Below are positions 27,082 to 35,143 of a stretch of DNA of 52,665 bases, piece by piece. The notes under the pieces are model-generated. The model had not been told where the DNA came from and did not search any database. It saw nothing but the letters and a program-made list of their open reading frames with translations. The position numbers and the translations under genes were made by a program. The first letter of the stretch is position 1. Each line of letters opens with the position of its first letter. The stretch is from DATCYZ01 sp036526195 (GTDB lineage Bacteria; Pseudomonadota; Gammaproteobacteria; Burkholderiales; SG8-39), in assembly GCA_036526195.1 (NCBI GenBank), contig DATCYZ010000140.1, positions 1-52,665 on the forward strand, read 5' to 3'.

Positions 27082-28090
27082 GGCGCAGGACGCGGCCCTG
27101 CTCGAGCGCGTGTTCGCCTTCCTGCGCGCGAGCGGGCTCGCCGGCGCGCAGGAGCAGCCGCGCGCCGAGGCGCTCACCGGCGGCGTCTCCTCCGACATCT
27201 GGCGCATCGAACTCGCGCGCGGGCCGGTGTGCGTGAAGCGCGCGCTCGCGCGATTGCGCGTGGCGCAGGTCTGGGAAGCGCCGGTGGAGCGCAACGTCTT
27301 CGAACGGCGCTGGATGCAGGCGGCCGCCGCCATCGTGCCGGGCATCGCCCCCGCGGTGCTGGCGCACGACGATACCGCGCTGTTCGCAATGGAGTTCCTC
27401 GACCCGGCGGCCTACCCGCTGTGGAAAGCCGAACTGCACGCCGGGCGCGCCGAGCCCGCGTTCGCAACGCACCTCGGCACAAGCCTCGCCCGCATCCATG
27501 CGGCCACGGCCGGCGATGCGCGCGTTGCCGCGGATTTCGCGACCGACGCGAACTTCCACGCCATCCGCCTCGAGCCGTACCTGCTCGCCACCGCGGGCGT
27601 GCATCCGGACCGCGCCGATGCGCTCGAAGCGCTCGCCGCGCGCACCGCGGCAACGCGCCTCGCGCTGGTGCACGGCGACGTCAGCCCGAAGAACATCCTC
27701 GTCGGCCCCAATGGCCCGGTGCTGCTCGACGCGGAATGCGCCTGGTACGGCGACCCGGCCTTCGACCTCGCGTTCTGCGCCAACCACCTGCTGCTCAAGT
27801 GCCTGTGGACGCCGCCTGCAAGCGAGGCCTTCCTCGCCTGTTTCAAGTCGCTCGCCGAGGCGTACCTTGCCGGCGTCGACTGGGAACCGCCGGCGGAACT
27901 CGAGGCGCGCGCCGCCTCGCTGCTGCCCGGGCTGATGCTGGCGCGCGTCGACGGCAAGTCGCCGGTGGAGTACCTGACGCAGGCACGACAGACAGACTGC
28001 GTGCGCAAGGTGTCGCGCGCGTTGCTGGCCGCGCCGCCGGCGCGGCTGGATGCAGTGGCCGATGCGTGGCGAAAGGAACTGAAGGCATGA
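27062..28090 (+). CDS. APH-fold small-molecule phosphotransferase
   Basis: A 342-residue kinase of the aminoglycoside phosphotransferase/choline kinase fold. The catalytic loop is LVHGDVSPKNILVG (HGDxxxxN) and the metal site is LLDAECAWYGDPAFDLA; the N-lobe has LTGGVSSDIWRI and a VCVKRAL lysine strand. The pattern recalls methylthioribose-kinase-like and hydroxy-compound kinases more than true antibiotic kinases. The start is uncertain: TTG 27062 overlaps pdxH, GTG 27109 is an alternative. It is coupled by ATGA to an enolase-like gene, so its product may feed that enzyme, for example a 2-phosphoglycerate-like compound. That substrate is inference. Confidence 0.8.
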   Translation: MSASPPEAQDAALLERVFAFLRASGLAGAQEQPRAEALTGGVSSDIWRIELARGPVCVKRALARLRVAQVWEAPVERNVFERRWMQAAAAIVPGIAPAVLAHDDTALFAMEFLDPAAYPLWKAELHAGRAEPAFATHLGTSLARIHAATAGDARVAADFATDANFHAIRLEPYLLATAGVHPDRADALEALAARTAATRLALVHGDVSPKNILVGPNGPVLLDAECAWYGDPAFDLAFCANHLLLKCLWTPPASEAFLACFKSLAEAYLAGVDWEPPAELEARAASLLPGLMLARVDGKSPVEYLTQARQTDCVRKVSRALLAAPPARLDAVADAWRKELKA

Positions 28091-29364
28091 CGAGAATCGC
28101 CGACGTTCTCGGCCGCCGGGTGTGGGATTCGCGCGGTCGCCCGACCGTGGAAGCCGAGATCCGCCTCGAAGGCGGCGCGCTCGGCCGCGCGATCGCGCCG
28201 GCCGGTGCCTCGACCGGCTCGCGCGAGGCGCGTGACCTGCGCGATGGCGGCCGCGCCTTCGGCGGGCTCGACGTGCGGCGCGCCCTCGGCGCGGTCAACG
28301 GCGAGATGCGCGCCGCGCTGCGCGGCATGGACGTTACCGACCAGGCGGCGATCGACGCGAAGCTGATCGCGCTCGACGGCACCGCGGAACGCGCGCGCCT
28401 CGGCGGCAACGCGCTGGTGGCGGTGTCGATGGCCTGCGCGCAGGCCGCCGCCGCGCATGCCGGGCTGCCGCTGTGGCGGCACCTCGCCGGCGATCGCGCG
28501 GTGGCCCTGCCGGTGCCGCAGATCCAGATCTTCGGGGGCGGCGCCCATGCCTCGGGCCGCGTCGACGTGCAGGATTACCTCGTGGTGTGTCCCGGCGCCG
28601 GCAGCTTTGCCGAAGCGCTGGAAATGACCGCGGAGGTCTACCACGCGGCCGGCGCGCGGCTGGCGAAGAAGGGCACGCGCGCCGGTGTCGCCGACGAAGG
28701 CGGCTGGTGGCCCTCGTTCCGCTCGAACGAGGAGGCGCTCGGCGAACTCGTCGCCGCGATCACCGATGCCGGCCTGAAGCCCGGCGCTGACGTGGCCATC
28801 GCGCTCGACATCGCCGCGACGCAGCTGCTTCGCGGCGGGCGTTACCATCTCGCGCTGGAGAACCGTGCGCTCAGCGCCGACCAGATGATCGTCATGCTGC
28901 TGCGCTGGTGCGAGGCCTACCCGATCGTCTCGATCGAGGATCCGCTCGCCGAGGACGACCACGAAGGCATGCGCGCCTTCACGCGCGCCGCGGGCGCGAA
29001 GCTGCAGGTGATCGGCGACGACTACCTCGTCACCAGCGCCGCGCGGGTGAAGGCCGCGGCCGCGGCCGGCGCCTGCAACGCGGTGCTGCTCAAGCCCAAC
29101 CAGGCCGGCACGCTGACCGAGACCTTCGAGGCCTGGCGCGCGGCGCAGGACGCCGGCTGGCGCGCGGTCGTCTCGGCGCGCTCGGGCGAAACCGAGGACA
29201 CCACCATCGTCCACCTCGCGGTCGGCTGGGGCGTGGCGCAACTCAAGGTCGGCAGCTTCGCGCGCTCCGAGCGCATGGCGAAGTGGAACGAGGGCCTGCG
29301 CATCGAGGAGGCGCTCGGCGCGAAGGCCCTGCCCTACCCGGCACGCAAGCTGTTCCGGAAATGA
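28087..29364 (+). CDS. Enolase paralogue (divergent phosphopyruvate hydratase)
   Basis: A 425-residue enolase family protein. Retained features are the GASTGSREA loop (about 38-46), acidic residue E204 in ADEGG, metal ligands in IALDIAAT, SIEDPLAEDD and IGDDYLVTS, the base lysine K336 (LLKPNQAG) and K387 (QLKVGS). Two catalytic positions differ: the second-shell Glu of DIQEF is Asp163 (DVQDY), and the His of SHRSGETED is Ala364 (SARSGETED). GDEGGYAP is also altered to ADEGGWWPS. These changes argue for a paralogue with reduced or different activity rather than the housekeeping eno. It is coupled by ATGA to an upstream kinase. REP-like repeats begin at its stop codon. Confidence 0.9.
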   Translation: MTRIADVLGRRVWDSRGRPTVEAEIRLEGGALGRAIAPAGASTGSREARDLRDGGRAFGGLDVRRALGAVNGEMRAALRGMDVTDQAAIDAKLIALDGTAERARLGGNALVAVSMACAQAAAAHAGLPLWRHLAGDRAVALPVPQIQIFGGGAHASGRVDVQDYLVVCPGAGSFAEALEMTAEVYHAAGARLAKKGTRAGVADEGGWWPSFRSNEEALGELVAAITDAGLKPGADVAIALDIAATQLLRGGRYHLALENRALSADQMIVMLLRWCEAYPIVSIEDPLAEDDHEGMRAFTRAAGAKLQVIGDDYLVTSAARVKAAAAAGACNAVLLKPNQAGTLTETFEAWRAAQDAGWRAVVSARSGETEDTTIVHLAVGWGVAQLKVGSFARSERMAKWNEGLRIEEALGAKALPYPARKLFRK

Positions 29365-29530
29365 AAAAGGGGTCAGAGTCATTGTCTTCGGAGGCTCCTG
29401 ATGGAAAAAGGGGTCAGAGTCATTTTTCTGGAACCGCATTCGCAAGTGTGCATTCCTCAACTGAAAAATGACTCTGACCCCTTTTTCGGGTACCGCCCGA
29501 AACAGAAAATGACTCTGACCCCTTTTTCTC
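29363..29530. repeat. REP cluster: two direct and two inverted copies of GGGGTCAGAGTCATT
   Basis: Copies run at 29363-29384 (+), 29404-29430 (+), 29461-29487 (-) and 29503-29530 (-). Copies 2 and 3 are reverse complements over about 26 bases with one mismatch, so the region can form a long hairpin around a central spacer of about 30 nt. It fills nearly all of the 181-bp gap between the enolase-like gene and the 2-hydroxyacid dehydrogenase. The layout is like bacterial BIME/REP arrays. The first copy begins at the enolase stop codon. Confidence 0.85.
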
Positions 29531-29545
29531 CCGCAAGGACATGAG

Positions 29546-30448
29546 ATGAAGATCGTCTTCCATTTCGACGGCACGCCGGCGCTGGCGGCGAAGCTGGCGA
29601 CGCACGGCGTGGTGCTGTGCCCGGAAACCGATGAGGCGGCGTTCGAGGCCCTGCTGCCCGAGGTCGAGGTGCTGTGGCACTCGCTCAAGCCCGTCACCGC
29701 GGAAGTGATCGCGCGCGCGCCGAAGCTGCGCCTGGTGCAGAAGATCGGCAGCGGGGTGAACACCATCGACATCGCCGCCTGCGAGGCGCGCCACATCCCG
29801 GTATGCAATCTGCCCGGCACCAACAGCCGCGCGGTGGCCGAGATGACGCTGCTCCTGATGCTCGCCTGCCTGCGGCGCCTGCGCGAGTCCGACGCCGCGG
29901 TGCGCGTGCCCGGCGGCTGGGCGGCCGCGCCCGCGCTGCAGGACCATTTCGGCGAGCTCGCCGGCCGCAGCGTCGGGCTGGTCGGCGCCGGCGCGATCCC
30001 GCAGGCGCTGGCGCCGATCCTCGAAGCGATGGGCGCGAAGCCGCTCTTGTGGTCGCGCTCGCGCAAGGACCTGACGCTCGAGCAGTTGCTGGCGCGCGCC
30101 GACATCGTTTCGCTGCACCTGCCGCTCACGCCGGACACCGAGGGCCTGATCGACCCGCGGCGCATGAAGCGCGGCGCGATCCTGGTCAACACCGCGCGCG
30201 GCGCGCTGGTGGACGAAGCGGCGCTGGTGGTGGCACTCACCGACGGCCACCTCGCCGCGGCCGGCCTCGACGTGTTCGCCGAGGAACCGCCCGCCGCCGA
30301 TCACCCGCTGCTCGCCCTCCCGAACGTGGTCTGCGCCCCGCACCTCGCCTGGCTCACCCAGGAAACGCTGGATCGCAGCATCGCGGCGGCGCTGGAGAAC
30401 GTGCGCCACCTCGAAAACAACGTTCCCCTGCTCAATCGAGTGGCGTAA
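29546..30448 (+). CDS. D-isomer specific 2-hydroxyacid dehydrogenase
   Basis: A 300-residue NAD(P)-dependent dehydrogenase of the phosphoglycerate/hydroxypyruvate/glyoxylate reductase family. The N-terminal substrate domain contains KIGSGVNTIDIAACEARHIPVCN. The Rossmann motif is slightly unusual (VGLVGAGAIPQALAP, with Pro in place of the third Gly). The catalytic Arg, Glu and His are in NTARGALVDE, DVFAEEPP and CAPHLAWLTQET. It follows the kinase and enolase-like genes after a repeat cluster, so hydroxypyruvate to glycerate is an attractive activity. Its 3' end overlaps a convergent ABC ATPase gene by 17 nt. Confidence 0.88.
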   Translation: MKIVFHFDGTPALAAKLATHGVVLCPETDEAAFEALLPEVEVLWHSLKPVTAEVIARAPKLRLVQKIGSGVNTIDIAACEARHIPVCNLPGTNSRAVAEMTLLLMLACLRRLRESDAAVRVPGGWAAAPALQDHFGELAGRSVGLVGAGAIPQALAPILEAMGAKPLLWSRSRKDLTLEQLLARADIVSLHLPLTPDTEGLIDPRRMKRGAILVNTARGALVDEAALVVALTDGHLAAAGLDVFAEEPPAADHPLLALPNVVCAPHLAWLTQETLDRSIAAALENVRHLENNVPLLNRVA

Positions 30449-31094
30449 GCCCGCCCGGCCCGAGCCGGTAGCGACGGTCGCAGGCGGCGGCCGCCGCCTC
30501 CGAGTGGGTGGCGAGGATCATGGCGGCGCCGCTCGCCTCGACCTGGTCACGCAGCAGGCGCAGGGCCTGCGCGGCGTTGCCCGCATCCAGGTTCCCGGTC
30601 GGCTCGTCGGCCAGCACCAGGCGCGGCCCGCCGGCCACCGCGCGCGCGATCGCCACCCGCTGCAGTTCGCCGCCGGAGAGTTCGCGCGGCATCGCCGTTG
30701 CCCGGTCCTCGAGCCCGACGCCGGCGAGCGCGGCGCGCGCGCGCGCCTCGACCTGCGCCGCCGGCAGCCGCCGCAGCACCAGCGGCAGGCCGACGTTCGC
30801 CAGCACCGTCAGGTGCGGCAGCACGTGGAAGGCCTGGAAGACGAAACCGAAGGCGTCGCGCCGCAGGCGGGTCAGCGCATCGTCGTCCAGCGCTGTCAGT
30901 TCGCGACCCTCGAAACGCACGCTGCCCGAGTCCACCGGCTCGAGGCCGGCGATGACGTTCAGCAGGGTCGACTTGCCGCTGCCGGATTCGCCGAGCACCG
31001 CCACGCAGGCGCGCGCCGGCAACTCGAGCGAAACGTCGTCCAGCACGCAACGGGCACCGAAGGTTTTCTTGACCTGTGCAAGGGAAAGGAGCAT
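30432..31094 (-). CDS. ABC transporter ATP-binding protein (LolD/MacB type)
   Basis: A 220-residue ATPase with Walker A LGESGSGKST (about 34-43), Q-loop GFVFQAFHVLP, signature LSGGELQRVAIARAV, Walker B LVLADEPTGNLD and switch His in ATHSEAAA. The sequence is of the LolD/MacB/FtsE type that pairs with FtsX-like permeases in lipoprotein release or efflux. No permease gene is adjacent: the next gene downstream is convergent and the region upstream leads into a divergent operon, so the partner must be elsewhere. Confidence 0.9.
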   Translation of the reverse strand: MLLSLAQVKKTFGARCVLDDVSLELPARACVAVLGESGSGKSTLLNVIAGLEPVDSGSVRFEGRELTALDDDALTRLRRDAFGFVFQAFHVLPHLTVLANVGLPLVLRRLPAAQVEARARAALAGVGLEDRATAMPRELSGGELQRVAIARAVAGGPRLVLADEPTGNLDAGNAAQALRLLRDQVEASGAAMILATHSEAAAAACDRRYRLGPGGLTPLD

Positions 31095-31099
31095 CGCCC

Positions 31100-31113
31100 G
31101 GCACTATAGTGCC
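31100..31113. promoter_or_regulatory. Perfect 14-bp palindrome GGCACTATAGTGCC
   Basis: It lies just upstream of the ABC ATPase start (31094) and within the divergent region with livK. The centre reads TATAGT on both strands, which could act as a -10 box in either direction, or the dyad could be an operator. No -35 of good quality was identified at the right spacing. Confidence 0.35.
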
Positions 31114-31143
31114 TCCTGCCTGCAGGGATCCCGGGAGGACGCA

Positions 31144-31173
31144 TGGACACGCCATGCCCCCCCTTGCTAGACT
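31144..31173 (+). promoter_or_regulatory. Candidate sigma-70 promoter of the liv operon
   Basis: TGGACA (31144-31149) and TAGACT (31168-31173) are separated by 18 nt, giving matches of 5/6 and 4/6 to the sigma-70 boxes. A start near 31.18 kb would leave a leader of about 86 nt before the binding-protein ATG. Confidence 0.45.
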
Positions 31174-31265
31174 GGCTGCGCCTGACGGATCAGACACTTG
31201 CAGCACGGGCCCGCGCGGAGGAGCGTCGGGAACGGTCGCTGACTCTTCACTCGGAGGAACCTGAC

Positions 31266-32444
31266 ATGCTTCGCCACACCACCCGCGCCCTGATTGCCGC
31301 CGCTGTTGCCGCGGCCTTCGTTGCCAGCCCGGTCCTTGCGCAGGACAAGAAAGTCACCATCGGCTTCATCACCACGCTCTCCGGTCCCGCCGGCGTCATC
31401 GGCAAGGACATGAAGCAGTCGGTGGAACTCGCGCTCGAGCACCTCGGCGGCAAGATGGGCGGCCTGCCGGTGGAAGTGCACTTCGGCGACGACCAGTTCA
31501 AGCCCGACGTCGGCAAGCAGCTCGCCGACGAGATGCTCAAGAAGCACCGCGCCAACTTCGTCAGCGGCGTGATCTGGTCGAACGTGATGCTCGCGGTCGC
31601 GCCGACGGTCACCGGCGCCGGCACCATCATGGTCGGCACCAACGCCGGCCCGCACCAGCTCGCCGGCAAGGAGTGCAACGAGCTCTTCTTCACCACGTCC
31701 TGGCAGAACGACCAGACGCCCGAGGCCATGGGCAAGCACATGCAGGACCTCGGCCTGAACGACGTCTACCTGATGGCGCCGAACTACGCCGCGGGCAAGG
31801 ACATGATCACGGGCTTCAAGCGCTACTTCAAGGGCAAGATCACCGACGAGGTCTACACCAAGCTCGGCCAGACCGACTACCAGGCCGAGATCAGCCAGCT
31901 GCGTTCGAAGAACCCGAAGGCGGTGTTCGTGTTCTACCCGGGCGGCATGGGCATCCAGTTCCTGCGCCAGTACGCGCAATCCGGCCTGCGCCAGCAGATT
32001 CCGCTGTACTCGGTGTACACGGTGGACGAGCTTTCGATCCCGGCCGTGAAGGACGCGGCGATCGGCCAGTGGGAGACGCGCTTCTGGAGCCCCGACCTTA
32101 AGAACCCGGCCAACGAGAAGTACGTCTCCGACTACAAGAAGAAGTTCGGCAGCCTGCCCTCGTTCTACGGCGCGCAGAGCTACGACGGCATGATGCTGAT
32201 CGCCTCGGCGGTCACCGCGGTGAAGGGCAACCTCGCCGACAAGAAGGGTATGATCGCGTCGATGAAGAAGGCCGACTTCAACTCGGTGCGCGGCAAGTTC
32301 ACCTACAACAGCAACCACTTCCCGATCCAGAACTACTACCTGCTGCAGGCCGAGAAGGTGGGAGACGGCGTCGAGATGCGCATCAAGAAGACGGTGTTCG
32401 AGAACCACAAGGACTCGTACTACCAGGAATGCGGCATGAAGTAA
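31266..32444 (+). CDS. livK: Branched-chain amino acid type ABC transporter substrate-binding protein
   Basis: A 392-residue periplasmic binding protein of the LivJ/LivK (Peripla_BP_6) class. The N-terminus is a signal peptide (MLRHTTRALIAAAVAAAFVA, cleavage probably after SPVLAQ). The mature part begins KKVTIGFITTLSGPAGVIGKDM, the usual first strand and ligand loop, and contains YQAEISQLRSKNPKAVFVF. ATG 31266 is chosen for the GGAGGAA site and the signal peptide; an upstream in-frame ATG at 31143 is less likely. It is the first gene of a livKHMGF operon. Ligands of this class range from amino acids to aromatic acids and urea. Confidence 0.92.
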   Translation: MLRHTTRALIAAAVAAAFVASPVLAQDKKVTIGFITTLSGPAGVIGKDMKQSVELALEHLGGKMGGLPVEVHFGDDQFKPDVGKQLADEMLKKHRANFVSGVIWSNVMLAVAPTVTGAGTIMVGTNAGPHQLAGKECNELFFTTSWQNDQTPEAMGKHMQDLGLNDVYLMAPNYAAGKDMITGFKRYFKGKITDEVYTKLGQTDYQAEISQLRSKNPKAVFVFYPGGMGIQFLRQYAQSGLRQQIPLYSVYTVDELSIPAVKDAAIGQWETRFWSPDLKNPANEKYVSDYKKKFGSLPSFYGAQSYDGMMLIASAVTAVKGNLADKKGMIASMKKADFNSVRGKFTYNSNHFPIQNYYLLQAEKVGDGVEMRIKKTVFENHKDSYYQECGMK

Positions 32445-32464
32445 GGCGCGCCGCCTCACCCGGA

Positions 32465-32491
32465 AAGGGGCGCATGACTGCGCCCCTTTTT
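32465..32491 (+). terminator. Intrinsic terminator/attenuator between livK and livH
   Basis: A perfect 10-bp stem (AAGGGGCGCA with TGCGCCCCTT, loop TGAC) is followed by TTTTTATT, starting 21 nt after the livK stop. Partial termination here would give more binding protein than permease. Confidence 0.85.
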
Positions 32492-32531
32492 ATTGCATGA
32501 TTCGCCCCAGCGCACTTCTCCCGCCGGTCCG

Positions 32532-33458
32532 ATGAACGCCATCCTCCTCGTCGAACAAACGCTGAACGGCCTGCAACTGGGCGTGATGCTGTTCCTGATG
32601 GCCGCCGGCCTGACGCTGGTGTTCGGCATCATGAACATGGTGAACCTCGCGCATGGATCGCTGTACATGGTCGGCGCCTACCTCACCGTCGCCGCCACCA
32701 CGTGGACCGGCTCCTGGCTCGCCGGCGTCGCGCTCGGGCTCGCCGGCACGCTGCTGGTGGGCATCGTGGTCGAGGTGGTGGCGCTGCGCACGCTGTACGA
32801 GCGCGACCACCTCGACCAGGTGCTCGCCACCTTCGGCCTGATCCTGTTCTTCAACGAGCTGGTGGCCATCCTCTGGGGCCGCGGCTCGATCTACGCGGTG
32901 ATCCCGGCCTACCTGCAGGGACACGTCGAGATCATCGAGAACCTGCGCTATCCCCTTTACCGGCTGATGATCGTCGGCGTCGGCCTCGCGGTGGCGCTGC
33001 TTCTGTGGTGGGTGGTGACGCGCACCCGCATCGGCATGCTGGTGCGCGCCGGCGCCTCGAACCGCACCATGGTGGCGGCCCTCGGCATCAATATCCGCCT
33101 GCTCTACACGCTGGTGTTCGGCTTCGGCGCCGCGCTCGCCGGGCTCGCCGGCCTGCTCGCCGGGCCGATCTACGCGGTGCAGCCCGGCATGGGGGAACTC
33201 GTCCTCATCCAGGTGTTCGTGGTGATCGTCATCGGCGGCATCGGCTCGATCCGCGGCGCGTTCGCCGGCGCGCTGATCGTCGGCATGGTGGACACCATGG
33301 GCCGCGCCTTCCTCAAGCCGGTGCTCGGCACGCTGATCTCGCCCACCGCGGCGGAGGCCGCCGGGCCGGCGCTCGCCTCGATGCTGATCTACCTGCTGAT
33401 GGCGGTGGTGCTCGCGCTGCGCCCCGAGGGCCTGTTCCCGGCGAAGGGCTCGCACTGA
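32532..33458 (+). CDS. livH: Branched-chain amino acid ABC transporter permease LivH
   Basis: A 308-residue inner-membrane permease with about eight to nine hydrophobic segments. Family marks are TLNGLQLGVMLFLMAAGLTLVFGIMNMVNLAHG at the N-terminus, RTRIGMLVRAGASNRTMVAALGINI in the ATPase-contacting loop, and VIVIGGIGSIRGAFAGALIVG. ATG 32532 matches the normal LivH N-terminus; an upstream ATG at 32493 would start within a few bases of the terminator. It is followed one base later by livM. Confidence 0.93.
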   Translation: MNAILLVEQTLNGLQLGVMLFLMAAGLTLVFGIMNMVNLAHGSLYMVGAYLTVAATTWTGSWLAGVALGLAGTLLVGIVVEVVALRTLYERDHLDQVLATFGLILFFNELVAILWGRGSIYAVIPAYLQGHVEIIENLRYPLYRLMIVGVGLAVALLLWWVVTRTRIGMLVRAGASNRTMVAALGINIRLLYTLVFGFGAALAGLAGLLAGPIYAVQPGMGELVLIQVFVVIVIGGIGSIRGAFAGALIVGMVDTMGRAFLKPVLGTLISPTAAEAAGPALASMLIYLLMAVVLALRPEGLFPAKGSH

Positions 33459-33459
33459 G

Positions 33460-34398
33460 ATGCGCGCGCGGCTGATCGTCATCCTCGTCGGGCTCGCGCT
33501 GCTGGCCGCGGTGCCGCCGCTGGCAAAGCTGCTGAACGAGCCGTTCTACGTCGACCTGCTGCGCCGCGTGATGATCTTCGCCATCGCCGCGGTGAGCCTG
33601 AACCTGATCCTCGGCTACGGCGGCATGGTGTCCTTCGGCCACGCCGCCTACCTCGGCGTCGGCGCCTACGCGGTGGCGATCCTCGCCTTCCACGGCGTCA
33701 CCAGCGGCTGGGTGCAGTGGGGCGTGGCCATCGGCGCGTCCGCCGCGGTGGCGCTGGTGATCGGCGCGATCTCGATCCGCACCAGCGGCATCTACTTCAT
33801 CATGATCACGCTCGCCTTCACGCAGATGCTCTATTACCTGGCGATCTCGCTGGACGACTACGGCGGCGATGACGGCATGCGCCTTGCGAAGCGCAGCGAC
33901 TTCGGCGACTGGCTGGACCTCTCCAGCCCGGCGGTGTTCTATTACTTCGTGCTGGCGATCCTGGTGCTGTTCGTCTGGATCACGCACCGGCTGGTCGAGT
34001 CGCGCTTCGGCATGGTGATCCGCGCCGCGAAGTCGAACGAGGCGCGCACCCGCGCCATCGGGCTCTCGCCCTACCTCTACCGGCTGACCGCCTTCGTCAT
34101 CGCCGGCGCCATGTGCGGCGTCGCCGGCGCGCTGATGGTGAACCACACCAACTACCTGACGCCGGACTTCATGCACTGGACGCGCTCGGGCGAGCTGATG
34201 TTCATGGTGATTCTCGGCGGCATCGGCACGCTCACCGGTCCGGTGCTCGGCGCCTTCGTGCTGCTGATGCTCGAGGACCTGCTCTCCGGCTGGACGGTGC
34301 ACTGGCAGCTCTACCTCGGCGCCTTCCTGGTGTTCATCGTGCTTTACGCGCGAAAGGGGCTGGCCGGACTGCTGCCCGGGGGGCGCCGCGATGGCTGA
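33460..34398 (+). CDS. livM: Branched-chain amino acid ABC transporter permease LivM
   Basis: A 312-residue membrane permease, partner of LivH. It carries the typical SLNLILGYGGMVSFGHAAYLGVGAY segment, SIRTSGIYFIMITLAFTQMLYY, RFGMVIRAAKSNEARTRAIGLSPYLYRLTAFV (the cytoplasmic EAA-like loop) and FMVILGGIGTLTGPVLGAFV. Its stop overlaps the livG start by 8 nt. Confidence 0.93.
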   Translation: MRARLIVILVGLALLAAVPPLAKLLNEPFYVDLLRRVMIFAIAAVSLNLILGYGGMVSFGHAAYLGVGAYAVAILAFHGVTSGWVQWGVAIGASAAVALVIGAISIRTSGIYFIMITLAFTQMLYYLAISLDDYGGDDGMRLAKRSDFGDWLDLSSPAVFYYFVLAILVLFVWITHRLVESRFGMVIRAAKSNEARTRAIGLSPYLYRLTAFVIAGAMCGVAGALMVNHTNYLTPDFMHWTRSGELMFMVILGGIGTLTGPVLGAFVLLMLEDLLSGWTVHWQLYLGAFLVFIVLYARKGLAGLLPGGRRDG

Positions 34399-35143
34399 GA
34401 CGCTGCTCTCGGTGCAGGGGCTGGTCAAGGAATTCGGTGCGCTGCGCGCCACCGACGGCGTCGACCTCGCGGTGCGCGCCGGCGAGACCCACGCCATCAT
34501 CGGGCCGAACGGCGCCGGCAAGACCACGCTGATCGCGCAGCTCTCTGGCATGCTCGCCCCGGACGCCGGCAGCATCCACTTCAACGGCGAGAACGTCACG
34601 CGGCTGGGCGCGGCGCGCCGCTCGCACCGCGGGCTGGCGCGCTCCTTCCAGATCACCAGCATCTACCGCGACTTCAGCGCGCTGGACAACGTCGCGCTGG
34701 CGGTGCAGGCGCACGACGGCCACGGCTTCCGCTTCTGGAAGCCGGCGCGCGCCGAGGCGCGGCTGCGCGAGCCGGCGCGCCGGCTGCTCGAGGAAGTGGG
34801 CCTCGGCGCGCGCGCCGACGTGCTCGCCGCCAACCTCGCCCACGGCGAGCAGCGGCAACTCGAGGTCGCCATGGTGCTGGCGACGAAGCCGAAGCTCCTG
34901 CTGCTCGACGAGCCGGTGGCCGGCATGGGCACCGAAGAATCGCAGCGCATGGTGGAACTGCTCGCCGCGCTCAAGGGCCGGCAGACCATCGTGCTGGTCG
35001 AGCACGACATGGACGTGGTGTTCACGCTCGCCGACCGCATCTCGGTGCTGGTCTACGGCCGCATCATCGCCACCGGCGCGCCAGAGGAGATCCGCGCCAA
35101 CCCCGAGGTGCGCGCCGCCTACCTCGGCGAGGAGGCCGCATGA
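34391..35143 (+). CDS. livG: Branched-chain amino acid ABC transporter ATPase LivG
   Basis: A 250-residue ABC ATPase with Walker A GPNGAGKTT (about 37-45), signature region LAHGEQRQLEVAM (AHGEQ in place of LSGGQ, normal for LivG), Walker B LLLLDEPVAGM and the H-loop LVEHDMDVVF. The RSFQITSIYRDFSALDNV segment and the C-terminal EEIRANPEVRAAYLGEE are family hallmarks. It overlaps livM by 8 nt and livF by 4 nt. Confidence 0.93.
   Translation: MAETLLSVQGLVKEFGALRATDGVDLAVRAGETHAIIGPNGAGKTTLIAQLSGMLAPDAGSIHFNGENVTRLGAARRSHRGLARSFQITSIYRDFSALDNVALAVQAHDGHGFRFWKPARAEARLREPARRLLEEVGLGARADVLAANLAHGEQRQLEVAMVLATKPKLLLLDEPVAGMGTEESQRMVELLAALKGRQTIVLVEHDMDVVFTLADRISVLVYGRIIATGAPEEIRANPEVRAAYLGEEAA

Noticed and set aside
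27062..28090. Antibiotic-resistance aminoglycoside phosphotransferase
   Set aside because: Only the general kinase-fold motifs match; metabolic neighbours and lack of mobile elements argue for a metabolic kinase.
28087..29364. Housekeeping enolase
   Set aside because: Two catalytic positions differ from canonical enolases and the gene is coupled to an unrelated kinase rather than to pyrG or kdsA, its common partners.
29363..29530. CRISPR array
   Set aside because: Copies alternate in orientation and spacers are unequal and few; no cas genes are present.
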